DNA of 64,000 bases from CAUPWF01 sp964369775 (GCA_964369775.1 CAYJHQ010000007.1:1-64000), one strand, 5' to 3'. Counted from the stretch's first letter, positions 9,098 through 17,340 are shown. Notes: generated by a model from the sequence alone, not told the origin. Translations and numbers: made by a program.

Positions 9098-9767
9098 AAT
9101 GCTCACCTACAATCCGTCCGTCTTCAATGCGAATAATTCGGTCAGCCAGCTGTGCAGCTTCCTCATTGTGAGTAATCATAACAATAGTTTGACCAAACTT
9201 TTCGCAGGTGACTTTTAACAATGATAAAACGTCTTGACTAGTTTTGCTATCCAGATTACCCGTTGGCTCATCGGCTAAGATAATGGCAGGCTTTGAGGAT
9301 AATGCTCTTGCGATTGCAACTCTTTGTTGTTGACCTCCAGATAGATTATTTGGAAGATTATTCAGCTTTTGTTCTAGGCCTAGTGTATGGATTACCATGT
9401 CTACGTAATTAGTGTCTACCTTATTCCCATCTAGTTGTATAGGAAGAACGATATTTTCATATACATTTAATACAGGAACTAAATTATAACTTTGAAAAAT
9501 AAAGCCGATTTTTCGTCTACGAAATATAGTTAATTCTTCATCTTTTAGGGAGAAGATATCTTTGCCGTCGACAACGACATTTCCAGCAGTTGGACGGTCT
9601 AGGCCACCAAGCATATGAAGCAAGGTAGATTTACCACTACCAGAAGTCCCTACAATAGAGACAAACTCTCCATGAGTTACAGAAAAGTTAACACCTGCTA
9701 GTGCATGTACAGCATTTTCATCATTACCGTAGATTTTTTTTAAATCCTTAGTTTGTAAAATTTTCAT
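9090..9767 (-). CDS. ABC transporter ATPase, MacB/LolD type
   Basis: 225 residues with a complete nucleotide-binding domain: Walker A GTSGSGKST (~40-48), Q-loop FIFQSYNLVPVLN, signature LSGGQQQRVAIARAL, Walker B IILADEPTGNLDS and switch His in MITHNEEAA. The LVPVLNVYENI region places it in the MacB/BceA-like group that pairs with FtsX-type permeases. AGGAGG lies eight bases before the ATG. Translationally coupled to the permease gene downstream. The promoter region ahead of it carries a tandem 11-bp repeat. Confidence 0.9.
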   Translation of the reverse strand: MKILQTKDLKKIYGNDENAVHALAGVNFSVTHGEFVSIVGTSGSGKSTLLHMLGGLDRPTAGNVVVDGKDIFSLKDEELTIFRRRKIGFIFQSYNLVPVLNVYENIVLPIQLDGNKVDTNYVDMVIHTLGLEQKLNNLPNNLSGGQQQRVAIARALSSKPAIILADEPTGNLDSKTSQDVLSLLKVTCEKFGQTIVMITHNEEAAQLADRIIRIEDGRIVGEHYA

Positions 9768-9812
9768 AACGAAAGCCTCCTTTAGTGTGCAATTGTTTTG
9801 TTGTTATTATTG

Positions 9813-9846
9813 AGTATAGAATATAAAACTTTCTAGAAACTTTCTA
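9813..9846 (-). promoter_or_regulatory. Promoter and tandem 11-bp operator of the ABC genes
   Basis: On the minus strand two perfect TAGAAAGTTT units repeat every 11 bp (9826-9846), followed by TATACT (9813-9818) as a -10. The repeats cover the -35 zone, the classic position for an OmpR-family activator. The regulator encoded just upstream is the obvious candidate. Confidence 0.55.
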
Positions 9847-9860
9847 AATCAAAAAAAATC

Positions 9861-10694
9861 TTACACTTTTGAAAGAATTGTTAAATCTCTTGCTAGATAG
9901 ACTGAAAAAGTAGAGCCTTGGTTAGGTCTTGAATTCACTTTGATATATCCACCTTGTTTTGAAATGATTTCACGAGTGAGATAAAGCCCAATACCAACAC
10001 CTTCTGAATTTGAAGTAGCATCTCCGCGATAGAAGCGAGTGAAAATTTTAGGAAGCATTTCTTCATGCATACCAATTCCATTATCAGTAATGTCTAATTT
10101 ACAAAACATATCATAGAAAGTACTGCTTATAGAGACTGTAGTGGCACCGTACTTATAAGCGTTATCGATAATATTTTCAATAGCTTCTGCTGTCCATTTT
10201 AAGTCATAGCATGCGGTATGAAAGGTACTCTTTTCAAGAATATTGATTTGAGGGAATATAAGCTTCAACTGAGAAAATAAGGTATCTATTTTTTGAAGGA
10301 TTGGAGTAGGTGCTATAATGCCGTTTTCTAGGCGTGATGTCTTAACAAGAGAAGAAATCAAAAAGTTTAGCTTTTCAGTTTGAGCTAATAAGCAGGTGGT
10401 GTATTTCTCTTTATCTTTCTCATTATGACACTCGTTTAAAAGTTCGCAATATAACATAATATTCGATAGAGGTGTCTTGGTCTGATGAGAGATGTCAGAG
10501 ATTAATTGATTGATACGCTGTTGTTGTTCTCTTAAGTCGTCTTTGTGTGTCTGAGTGGTCATCAGATATTTCTGTAATTTACTTTCAATAGATGAAACTT
10601 TAGATTCATCAAAAGTTGTTTCAATAGAATTGCCATTTATGGCGTTGTCTAACATGGAATGAATACGATCTAGTGTTTTATTGGTTGAAAACAT
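9861..10694 (-). CDS. Cytoplasmic sensor histidine kinase
   Basis: 277 residues. The H-box is SDISHQTKTPLSNI with His near residue 70, followed by HATPase motifs: N-box IENIIDNAYKYG, G1 DITDNGIGM and G2 GVGIGLYLTREI. No hydrophobic segment precedes the H-box; the first 65 residues are a predicted coiled coil. The kinase therefore lacks the usual membrane sensor and may receive its signal from the adjacent ABC permease, as proposed for Bce-type systems, although those kinases do have two helices. AAAGGAG supports the start. It lies 25 nt after the response regulator. Confidence 0.88.
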   Translation of the reverse strand: MFSTNKTLDRIHSMLDNAINGNSIETTFDESKVSSIESKLQKYLMTTQTHKDDLREQQQRINQLISDISHQTKTPLSNIMLYCELLNECHNEKDKEKYTTCLLAQTEKLNFLISSLVKTSRLENGIIAPTPILQKIDTLFSQLKLIFPQINILEKSTFHTACYDLKWTAEAIENIIDNAYKYGATTVSISSTFYDMFCKLDITDNGIGMHEEMLPKIFTRFYRGDATSNSEGVGIGLYLTREIISKQGGYIKVNSRPNQGSTFSVYLARDLTILSKV

Positions 10695-10719
10695 AAAAGG
10701 CTCCTTTTTATACTAGCAG

Positions 10720-11385
10720 TTAATTTATCCAACTATAGCCGATGCCGTATATAGTTTTAATGCAATCATTACTATTTAATTTTGTGCGAAGTCTCTTGAT
10801 AGAAACAGAGAGCGCATTCTCATCTACAAATTCGCTTCCATCTGTCCAAATGCGATCAATGAGAGTATTTCGTGAAAGTGTGATACCACAGTTTTCTACA
10901 AGTACTTTTAACAGTTTTTGTTCAGTCTTAGAAAGCTCTATCGATGAACCTTCTACATAGAAAGACATTTGATTAAAGTCAAAATGGAATTTATTATTTG
11001 TAAAAATGGCTTTGTCCAAACGAGTTCTCAGTTGCGCGTGTACGCGGGCACGTAGCACTGCAAGGCTAAATGGCTTGGTAATATAATCGTCAGCCCCTTG
11101 TTCTAGTCCTGTTACAATATCCAGTTCCAAATCATTTGCAGTTAACAATATTAGCTTAAGAGATTGATATGATAAAGTGTTTCGAAGTTCAGTTAAAAAA
11201 TTAAGACCATTACCATCTGGTAAATTAATATCTAAAATTATAAGGTGTATACTGCTTTGAATTAAAATAGAACGAGCATCTGCAAGGTTATAAGCTTTTT
11301 GCAAGCATATATCATTTGATTGAAGAGAAAGAGCAATCCCATCACACAGCGCGATGTCATCTTCTACAATTAAAATATTAGTCAT
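10720..11385 (-). CDS. OmpR-family response regulator
   Basis: 221 residues from ATG at 11385 (AAGGAG six bases upstream; an ATG six codons earlier lies ahead of that site). Receiver domain with acidic pair VEDD, phospho-acceptor Asp in ILDINLPDGNG (~residue 52), Thr in ILLTAND and Lys in ITKPFSLAVL. A C-terminal winged helix follows (LSKTEQKLLKVLVEN, ENALSVSIKRLRTKL, IYGIGYSW). It should be phosphorylated by the neighbouring kinase and probably acts at the 11-bp repeats before the ABC genes. Confidence 0.9.
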   Translation of the reverse strand: MTNILIVEDDIALCDGIALSLQSNDICLQKAYNLADARSILIQSSIHLIILDINLPDGNGLNFLTELRNTLSYQSLKLILLTANDLELDIVTGLEQGADDYITKPFSLAVLRARVHAQLRTRLDKAIFTNNKFHFDFNQMSFYVEGSSIELSKTEQKLLKVLVENCGITLSRNTLIDRIWTDGSEFVDENALSVSIKRLRTKLNSNDCIKTIYGIGYSWIN

Positions 11386-11480
11386 AAGATTCTCCTTTTG
11401 CATGTCTTGAAATAAATTATAGATATTGTAACAGAAAGAACTAGAGAAAACAAATTCAAATATGCAATGATTAGTGATTA

Positions 11481-11489
11481 TGATACAAT
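11481..11489 (+). promoter_or_regulatory. Extended -10 promoter of acetyltransferase gene
   Basis: TGATACAAT fits a TGN-extended -10 about 40 nt upstream of the start at 11531; the -35 is poor. Confidence 0.4.
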
Positions 11490-11530
11490 ATTGGTATTGT
11501 CGGAACTAGCATATTTGAAGGAGGCTAAAA

Positions 11531-12283
11531 ATGAAAAATATTTCAACATTGTTTGATGGATGGGAAGAAACCCTAATCTGGTCCTGTTTGCAAGGGTGTA
11601 TGGGGGTAGCGTTTGCGGATGATACTGAAATCCCTAATATGGCTCAAATTCATATCGGAGACTTTTGTTTTCTTGCTGGAGATGCAAAGAATCCGAAAGC
11701 ACCAGAATTTATCACTATGATATCAGAAAAGCATGAAGAATCGTTTGTGCTAATTGTGCCTCAAAATGAAGCGTGGGGAAAACTAGTTGAAGATATTTAT
11801 GGTGAAAAAGTAGAAAAGACAATTAGATATGCAACCAAAAAGGAAATACAAAGTTTCGATAAAGAGAGGCTAGAAGGATATGTAAAAAAGCTTAATCCTC
11901 AATATCAACTTGTCCAGATAGAGGAGAATTTATTTGAATCTACCCAAAAGGAATCGTGGTCGCTAGATTTTTGCTCTCAGTTTACAGATTATAAACAATT
12001 TGAAAAATATGGGGTTGGTTTTGTGATACTACATGAGGGGAATCCTATATGTGGAGCTTCATCTTACACCTATTACAACAAGGGCATAGAGATTGAAATA
12101 GGAACCTTGCCTAAGTTTCGAAGAAGAGGACTGGCTACTATATGTGCATCGAAGCTGATATTAGAATGCCTTGAAAGAAACTTATACCCAAGTTGGGATG
12201 CTGCGAACGAAGAGTCACTTGCCCTAGCTCGGAAATTGGGCTATAATTTCAACTACGAGTATAATACATATATTATGAAATAA
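11531..12283 (+). CDS. GNAT-family acetyltransferase (two-domain, PF12746-like)
   Basis: 250 residues. The N-terminal half (LFDGWEETLIWSCLQGCMGVAF..., DFCFLAGD) and C-terminal acetyl-CoA-binding half (IEIEIGTLPKFRRRGLATICASKLI, then SWDAANEESLALARKLGY) fit the GNAT_acetyltran family found in Firmicutes. The RRRGLA segment is the pyrophosphate-binding motif A. Substrate unknown. GAAGGAGG precedes the ATG. A decayed copy of its first ~31 codons lies about 4 kb downstream, so the gene or its 5' end has been duplicated in this region. Confidence 0.8.
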   Translation: MKNISTLFDGWEETLIWSCLQGCMGVAFADDTEIPNMAQIHIGDFCFLAGDAKNPKAPEFITMISEKHEESFVLIVPQNEAWGKLVEDIYGEKVEKTIRYATKKEIQSFDKERLEGYVKKLNPQYQLVQIEENLFESTQKESWSLDFCSQFTDYKQFEKYGVGFVILHEGNPICGASSYTYYNKGIEIEIGTLPKFRRRGLATICASKLILECLERNLYPSWDAANEESLALARKLGYNFNYEYNTYIMK

Positions 12284-12300
12284 TTGAATTGGATATATAG

Positions 12301-12402
12301 TGATATAATCCTGTAAATATGGTACAGGAAAACCTTTAGTCCTACTACGACGGTAAGATAATACGTTTTCTTTTGTAGTAGGATATTTTATATATAAAAT
12401 AT
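12301..12402 (+). promoter_or_regulatory. Guanine deaminase leader: extended -10 and/or purine-riboswitch-like element with hairpin
   Basis: TATAAT, a CCTGTA/TACAGG stem and the loop AATATGG (12304-12328) match the 5' half of purine riboswitch aptamers in order and spacing. The expected TTTCTACC junction and CCGTAAA loop are not present; instead a hairpin CCTACTAC (12341-12348)/GTAGTAGG (12375-12382) and a 20-nt palindrome (12383-12402) follow. TGATATAAT (12301-12309) is also a perfect extended -10, so part of the match could be a promoter. The following gene acts on guanine. Confidence 0.45.
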
Positions 12403-12421
12403 ATAAGAATGGAGATATAAA

Positions 12422-13693
12422 ATGATTTGGGGAATAAAGGGAAATTTAGTCTTTACAAAAGATTCAAGTGAATTAACAGTTATTAAGAATGGAATTATTT
12501 TATGTAAAAAAAATAAAATTCTAGATGTGTACAGTGAACTCCCTCAAGAATATAAACATGTACAGTTAAAGGATTATGGTGATAGGATCATCATTCCTGG
12601 ACTTATAGATCTTCATGTGCATGCACCACAATACGCGTTTAGAGGTACAGGAATGGATTTAGAATTACTAGATTGGCTAAACACATTTACATTCGTAGAA
12701 GAGGCAAAGTTTAAGGATGTAAAATATGCAGATAAAGTTTATACAAAATTTGTTGGGGATTTAAAGAAAAGTGCAACTACTCGTGCATCTATCTTTGCTA
12801 CTATACATGTAGAAGCGACCATAAAACTTATGAGCCTTTTGGAAGAAAGTGGTCTTATTACTTATGTAGGAAAAGTAAATATGAATAGGAATTGCCCCGA
12901 TACACTTTCAGAAGGAAGTGCTGAGAAAGCAAATGATGAGACTGTACGATGGTTACAGTTAATCAAAGGAAAGTTTTGCAATACATTTCCAATTGTTACA
13001 CCAAGATTTGTGCCAAGTTGTGATGATGAATTGTTAGATTACTTGGGCGGGATATCAAAGGAGCACAACCTACCTAATCAATCTCACCTGTCCGAAAATT
13101 TAGGAGAAATAGAGTGGGTAAAAGAGCTGAAGCCAGAAATAAATTTTTATGGAGAGGGGTATCATATTCATAACTTATTTGGCGGAGCAAATCAGACAAT
13201 TATGGCACACTGTGTACATAGTTGTGAAGAAGAGATGGCACTAATGAAAAAACAGGGAGTATATGTAGCGCATTGTCCAACATCAAATACGAATTTATCA
13301 TCTGGAATTGCACCAGCAAAAAAATACTTAGAGCAGAATATAAACATTGGGCTTGGAAGCGATATTGCAGCAGGACATACGCTATCTATGTTCAAGGTAA
13401 TTGCAGATGCAATCGGAGTATCAAAACTTCGCTGGAGGCTACAAGATATGAATTTAAAGCCACTAAATTTAAGTGAATCACTTTATATGGCTACTAAAGG
13501 TGGGGGAGCTTTCTTTGGAAAAGTAGGAAGTTTTGAGAAAGGGTATGAAATGGATGCAGTTGTACTAGACGATGCAGAACTAAATTATTTTGGGATGACA
13601 GATATAGCAAATCGATTAGAACGTATTATATACCAAGATCATGAAGTAGAAATCGTTGCAAAATATGTCAATGGAATCCGTATAGAGTTGTAG
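12422..13693 (+). CDS. guaD: Guanine deaminase
   Basis: 423 residues of the metal-dependent amidohydrolase superfamily, guanine deaminase branch: metal motif LIDLHVHAPQYAFRGTGMD near residues 60-80, substrate-region WLNTFTF, TPRFVPSC, NQSHLSENLGE with metal His, MAHCVHS, HCPTSNTNLSSG and the metal Asp in LGSDIAAGHTLSM. It hydrolyses guanine to xanthine and ammonia in purine salvage/catabolism. Length is normal. GGAGATAT precedes the ATG. The leader contains a purine-riboswitch-like half. A MazG-like pyrophosphohydrolase gene follows after 36 nt. Confidence 0.88.
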   Translation: MIWGIKGNLVFTKDSSELTVIKNGIILCKKNKILDVYSELPQEYKHVQLKDYGDRIIIPGLIDLHVHAPQYAFRGTGMDLELLDWLNTFTFVEEAKFKDVKYADKVYTKFVGDLKKSATTRASIFATIHVEATIKLMSLLEESGLITYVGKVNMNRNCPDTLSEGSAEKANDETVRWLQLIKGKFCNTFPIVTPRFVPSCDDELLDYLGGISKEHNLPNQSHLSENLGEIEWVKELKPEINFYGEGYHIHNLFGGANQTIMAHCVHSCEEEMALMKKQGVYVAHCPTSNTNLSSGIAPAKKYLEQNINIGLGSDIAAGHTLSMFKVIADAIGVSKLRWRLQDMNLKPLNLSESLYMATKGGGAFFGKVGSFEKGYEMDAVVLDDAELNYFGMTDIANRLERIIYQDHEVEIVAKYVNGIRIEL

Positions 13694-13729
13694 TAGACGC
13701 TAAGAATGAAAAAGTGAGGAGAGTAAAAG

Positions 13730-14053
13730 ATGTATTTTAATAAATTAGTTCGTGATAAAATTCCAGAATTAATAAAAGCACAAGGAGAAGAACCACATTA
13801 TAAAATATTGTCAGATAGTGACTATATAATTGAGTTAAATAAAAAACTAAACGAAGAGGTGGCTGAATATCAGGAAAGTGGAGAGCTTGAAGAAATAGCT
13901 GATATATTAGAGGTTATTCATTCAATATGTCATGCAAAAGGTGTTTCGTTAAATAGCATATATGATTTGAAAAAGCAAAAATGCGAAAAACGTGGTTCTT
14001 TTTCAGAAAAGATATTTCTTGTATCCAAAAGTAAGGACAGTAAAAGAAAATAA
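13730..14053 (+). CDS. MazG-like nucleotide pyrophosphohydrolase
   Basis: 107 residues beginning YFNKLVRDKIPELI, the hallmark of a family in the MazG/phosphoribosyl-ATP pyrophosphohydrolase superfamily. The metal-binding pattern EEVAEYQE...EEIADILEVI (residues ~43-65) is intact. Members hydrolyse (d)NTPs or related nucleotides; this subfamily is uncharacterised. GAGGAG precedes the ATG. Its position after guanine deaminase suggests nucleotide clean-up, which is inference. Confidence 0.75.
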   Translation: MYFNKLVRDKIPELIKAQGEEPHYKILSDSDYIIELNKKLNEEVAEYQESGELEEIADILEVIHSICHAKGVSLNSIYDLKKQKCEKRGSFSEKIFLVSKSKDSKRK

Positions 14054-14110
14054 TTGGAGTATATGGATGCTTGCTGCGCAACGACATTTTTTATTGAAAG
14101 GGATAAGACT

Positions 14111-14809
14111 ATGAAAACAATAGGTTTAATAGGTGGAATGAGTTGGGAAAGTACAGTTTCTTATTATCAAATAATAAATGAAAAGACAAAAGAAATTTTA
14201 GGTGGATTACACTCAGCGAAGATTTTGCTTTATAGTGTAGACTTTGCAGAAATAGAAGAATATCAAATAAATAACGAGTGGGATAAAAGTGCTAAAGTTC
14301 TATCCGAGATTGCTGTAAAACTTGAAAAAGCAGGTGCAGACTTTCTGGTTATTTGTACCAATACTATGCATATAGTAGCACCACAAATAGCGGATGAAAT
14401 AAGCATTCCTATTATACATATTGCTGAAGTTACTGCTAGTGCAATAAAAAAAAGGAACTTTAGGAAAATTGCGTTACTTGGAACAAAATATACAATGACT
14501 CAAGATTTTTACAGACAAAAACTGATTGATAGTGATATTGAAGTGATTATACCAAATGATGAGGATATTGAAGTCATCAATGATATTATTTATGATGAAC
14601 TATGCATAGGGGAAGCTAGCCAGGTTTCCAAACAGAAGTACATTGACATAATTGGAAAATTAGAAAAACAAGGTGCCGAAGGCGTAATATTAGGATGTAC
14701 TGAAATAGGTTTATTAATTTCACAAAATGATATTAGTCTACCCGTTTTTGATACAACACAAATTCATGCTGAGGAAGTAGCAAAAATTGCAATGAATAAA
14801 CAAAACTAG
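14111..14809 (+). CDS. Aspartate/glutamate racemase family amino-acid racemase
   Basis: 232 residues from the ATG at 14111 (AAAGGG upstream); a TTG at 14054 adds 19 unlike residues and is rejected. Features: IGLIGGMSWESTVSYYQIIN at the N-terminus, catalytic Cys in VICTNTMHIVAP (~residue 83) and second catalytic Cys in VILGCTEIGLLI (~residue 195). This is the cofactor-independent two-cysteine mechanism of the RacD/YgeA group. Substrate is probably aspartate or a broad set of amino acids. Confidence 0.85.
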   Translation: MKTIGLIGGMSWESTVSYYQIINEKTKEILGGLHSAKILLYSVDFAEIEEYQINNEWDKSAKVLSEIAVKLEKAGADFLVICTNTMHIVAPQIADEISIPIIHIAEVTASAIKKRNFRKIALLGTKYTMTQDFYRQKLIDSDIEVIIPNDEDIEVINDIIYDELCIGEASQVSKQKYIDIIGKLEKQGAEGVILGCTEIGLLISQNDISLPVFDTTQIHAEEVAKIAMNKQN

Positions 14810-14863
14810 AACAGTTTACTTGTTAAACGAAGGGGATTTAAAGAAACTTATAGGAGAAAAATT

Positions 14864-15385
14864 ATGAAGTTAGTAAAGATAAACTTAGAACTAGAAAATG
14901 CATATTATGATTTTATCAATGAGTGGGAATCGCAGGGAGAGGAAATCATACCCTTTGCAGCAAGATTACTAGATAGAAACTTTGAATCTTTCGTGGCAGA
15001 TACAGAGCAATTTGAGACAAGCGTACCAGAAGGTCTGGTGACTGCATCAACATATTTTCTTATAGATGAGGGCGAAATTGTAGGTGCTGTCAATATTCGA
15101 CATGAGTTGAATGAGCATTTGCTCAACTTTGGGGGGCATATAGGGTATGGAGTTCGACCATCAAAGAGGAGGAAAGGCTATGCAAAAGCAATATTACAGT
15201 TGGTAGTGCCATATTTAGAAGCACTAGGATTAGAAAAAGTTCTGATTACCTGTAATGATACGAATATTGCATCTGCAAAGACGATTACAAATTGTGGTGG
15301 AGTTTTAGAAAATCAGAAAGTAAATCAAGAGGGGAAGAAGATAAATAGATATTGGGTAGATGTGAGCAATTTCCACAAAAAGTAG
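14864..15385 (+). CDS. GNAT-family acetyltransferase (COG3981 type)
   Basis: 173 residues: FLIDEGEIVGAVNIRHELNEHLLNFGGHIGYGVRPSKRRKGYAKAIL holds the beta4 strand and acetyl-CoA pyrophosphate loop (RRKGYA), and LITCNDTNIASAKTITNCGG the C-terminal alpha4 region with the typical Asn. Predicted acetyltransferases of this group are widespread in Firmicutes without assigned substrates. ATAGGAG precedes the ATG. Followed by 368 nt of decayed sequence. Confidence 0.8.
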   Translation: MKLVKINLELENAYYDFINEWESQGEEIIPFAARLLDRNFESFVADTEQFETSVPEGLVTASTYFLIDEGEIVGAVNIRHELNEHLLNFGGHIGYGVRPSKRRKGYAKAILQLVVPYLEALGLEKVLITCNDTNIASAKTITNCGGVLENQKVNQEGKKINRYWVDVSNFHKK

Positions 15386-15427
15386 AAGATAAAGAAAGAT
15401 TGATAAAGTCAATTTACGAAATCTCAT

Positions 15428-15550
15428 ATGGATATAAAAACTGCTTTTTTGAAGGCTATGGTTATATTAAAGGGGATTTCTCTTGAGAGAATAACAGAGA
15501 TGGTTAATGAACCGATAGAAAAAGTAGAATGCATGATGAAGATAGTGTAG
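15428..15550 (+). pseudogene. Possible 40-residue remnant ORF
   Basis: An ATG-to-TAG frame encodes MDIKTAFLKAMVILKG then ISLERITEMVNEPIEKVE. The helical pattern resembles the C-terminal tail of larger regulatory or Rpn-transposase-type proteins, but no ribosome site is evident. It lies in a stretch of decayed sequence and is best read as a remnant. Identity not recognised. Confidence 0.25.
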
Positions 15551-15592
15551 AGGAGTACTTGAGAATTTATACAGGGTTATAATGAGGATAAC

Positions 15593-15685
15593 AAGAAAAA
15601 TATTTCAATAATATTTGAAGGCTAGGGAGAAATTCTGACTCGGCTTTGTTTGCAAAGTTGTATGGGAACAATATTTACAATGAGA
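15593..15685 (+). pseudogene. Decayed 5' fragment of the 11531 acetyltransferase gene
   Basis: Codons read KNISIIFEG, stop, GEILTRLCLQSCMGTIF, matching KNISTLFDG-W-EETLIWSCLQGCMGVAF of the gene at 11531 codon for codon. The start ATG has become AAG and the Trp codon TGG has become TAG; similarity stops after about 31 codons. A clear nonfunctional duplicate. Confidence 0.8.
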
Positions 15686-15753
15686 GTATGTAATGTGAAA
15701 TGCAAGAAAAGAACTGAAAAGTAGTAAGAGTAAAAATAGAGAGGAGTGTTTGG

Positions 15754-16580
15754 ATGAAATACTTATTAAAAATTAATGATTTGACGGAGCACGATGTAAA
15801 CAAAATATTTGACATTGCAGATCATATTGAGACTTATAAGGAGTTCTTAAAGGATAAGAGAATTGCGATGTTTTTCCCAGATACAAGTATCAGAACTCTT
15901 ATAACATTTGAAATAGCAGTTAAAAAACTAGGTGGTGACTTCATAATGTTTCCATCTACAGCTCTCGATAAAGAGGAGGCAATGAAAGATGTAGCAGGAT
16001 ACATGAATAACTGGGTGGATGGAATGATAGTTCGCCATGGAAATGATTTGTTTCAAGAAGAGTTAGCACAAAATTCAAATTCATTTTATATAAATGCTAT
16101 GTCAGAATCTTCGCATCCATGTGAGATTTTAGCAGACCTGTATGCTTTAAAAAAAGAAATGTTGATATAAAGGATAGTAAGTTTGTATTTGTTGGAACGA
16201 AGGGGAATATTGGTAATTCTTATTATGAAGCATCAAATATATTGGGATATTCTTTTGTTCAGGTATGCAAACAAGGGGATGAGATAGAAGGGGCAATTGT
16301 AAGTTATGAGTTATATGATGCACTCAAAGAAGTTGATGTTGTACTGATAGATTCATTAGGAAAAGAAGAAAGAAAATTGTATCAAGATTTTATAATTGAT
16401 GATAAAGCCTTAAAGTATATGAAAGAAAATGTAATGATTAATCCTTGTCCACCATTTCATAGAGGATATGAAATATCAGAGGCTATTTTAAACAGTAAAG
16501 CTTTTGTTGGATATGATTTCAAGGCGGCTTTAGAAGTTATTCAGAGCGCAATAATAGTATTTTTAAATAATGATATGTAA
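15754..16580 (+). pseudogene. Carbamoyltransferase paralog with -1 frameshift at an A7 run
   Basis: The first frame (15754-16170) encodes an aspartate/ornithine carbamoyltransferase-like N-terminal half: FFPDTSIRTLITFE in place of the carbamoyl-phosphate motif STRTR, and SSHPCEILADL matching HPCQ. It stops at TAA 16168-16170. The other frame carries on without a gap from the A7 run at 16149-16155: KRNVDIKDSKFVFVGTKG, then VMINPCPPFHRGYE near the end in place of HCLPAFH. Together ~275 residues, close to but shorter than true OTC (~310). The shift lies on A-AAA-AAA-G in the correct phase for programmed -1 slippage, so it may be a broken gene, a sequencing error or a frameshifted product. GAGGAG precedes the ATG. 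Confidence 0.75.
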
Positions 16581-16632
16581 ATCATTTCACATAAGCATCA
16601 GTAAAGATTGAAAACATAAGGAGAGTAAGCAC

Positions 16633-17088
16633 ATGATTAAAGTACTATTTATATGCCATGGCAATATCTGTAGAAGCACCATGGCTGAATTTGTCTTGAA
16701 AGATATGGTTAATCAATTAGGGAGAGGGAACGACTTTCTAATAGAATCAGCGGGGACAAGTCGTGAAGAGATTGGGAATGATACCCATTATGGAACTAAG
16801 CAGAAATTACAAGAAGTAGGTATTCCATTTACAAGAAGGCAAGCTCGACAAGTAACAAAAGGAGATTACGAGAATTTCGACCATTTGATTTGTATGGATA
16901 AAAACAATCTAAGGAATCTAAAGCGAATTATAGGAGAAGATAAAGAGAAGAAGGTTAGCTTGCTTCTAGAGTTCGAAGGAAGAGAAACAGATATAGCAGA
17001 TCCTTGGTATACAGGGAATTTTGATACTACATATGATGATGTAGTGTGCGGATGCGAAGCATTTTTAAAACAAGTTGGAATAAAGTGA
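16633..17088 (+). CDS. Low-molecular-weight protein tyrosine phosphatase
   Basis: 151 residues, normal for the family. The P-loop CHGNICRS (residues 8-15) gives the CX5R catalytic signature, and DPWYTG (~120) holds the general-acid Asp. Such enzymes dephosphorylate tyrosine (or arginine, as YwlE) on proteins; the residue after the first Asn is Ile, as in many tyrosine and arginine phosphatases, so specificity is undecided. AAGGAGAG precedes the ATG. Confidence 0.9.
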   Translation: MIKVLFICHGNICRSTMAEFVLKDMVNQLGRGNDFLIESAGTSREEIGNDTHYGTKQKLQEVGIPFTRRQARQVTKGDYENFDHLICMDKNNLRNLKRIIGEDKEKKVSLLLEFEGRETDIADPWYTGNFDTTYDDVVCGCEAFLKQVGIK

Positions 17089-17093
17089 TTCTA

Positions 17094-17122
17094 TTTACAA
17101 TTTCAGTAAAGTGAACTATAAT
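17094..17122 (+). promoter_or_regulatory. Promoter of the cobalamin riboswitch transcript
   Basis: TTTACA, 17-bp spacer, TATAAT; positioned ~20-30 nt before the riboswitch. Confidence 0.7.
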
Positions 17123-17144
17123 AGAGCAAATTAGATTTGAAGAA

Positions 17145-17340
17145 AAAGAAGGAATTAGGTGAGAAGCCTAAGCGAGCACGTCGCCGTAAGTAGAGGAATA
17201 TATCTTTATTTAACTATAAAGTCGCAATAATAGTAAACCATTGGCTATAGCTGAGAAGGGAGAATAAAGGTGAATCTACAAGCCGGAATATTTCTTGATA
17301 CCAAAAGATACATTTTACCTCGGGTGCGGGTAAGGTAAGG
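17145..17340 (+). ncRNA. Cobalamin riboswitch
   Basis: The leader shows GGAATTAGGTGAGAAGCCTA followed by AGCGAGCACGTCGCCGTAAG (17150-17190), the AdoCbl-aptamer core pattern GGTG..AA.CC...GC...CGC.AC.GTAA. A B12-box-like AAGCCGGAATA follows at 17280-17290. A hairpin TTTACC (17314)/GGTAAG (17329) near the gene start is a likely expression platform. Low B12 should allow expression of the DUF4430 lipoprotein and the S component. Confidence 0.75.

Noticed and set aside
14054..14110. N-terminal extension of the racemase from a TTG
   Set aside because: The added residues do not fit the family and the AAAGGG site is placed for the ATG at 14111.
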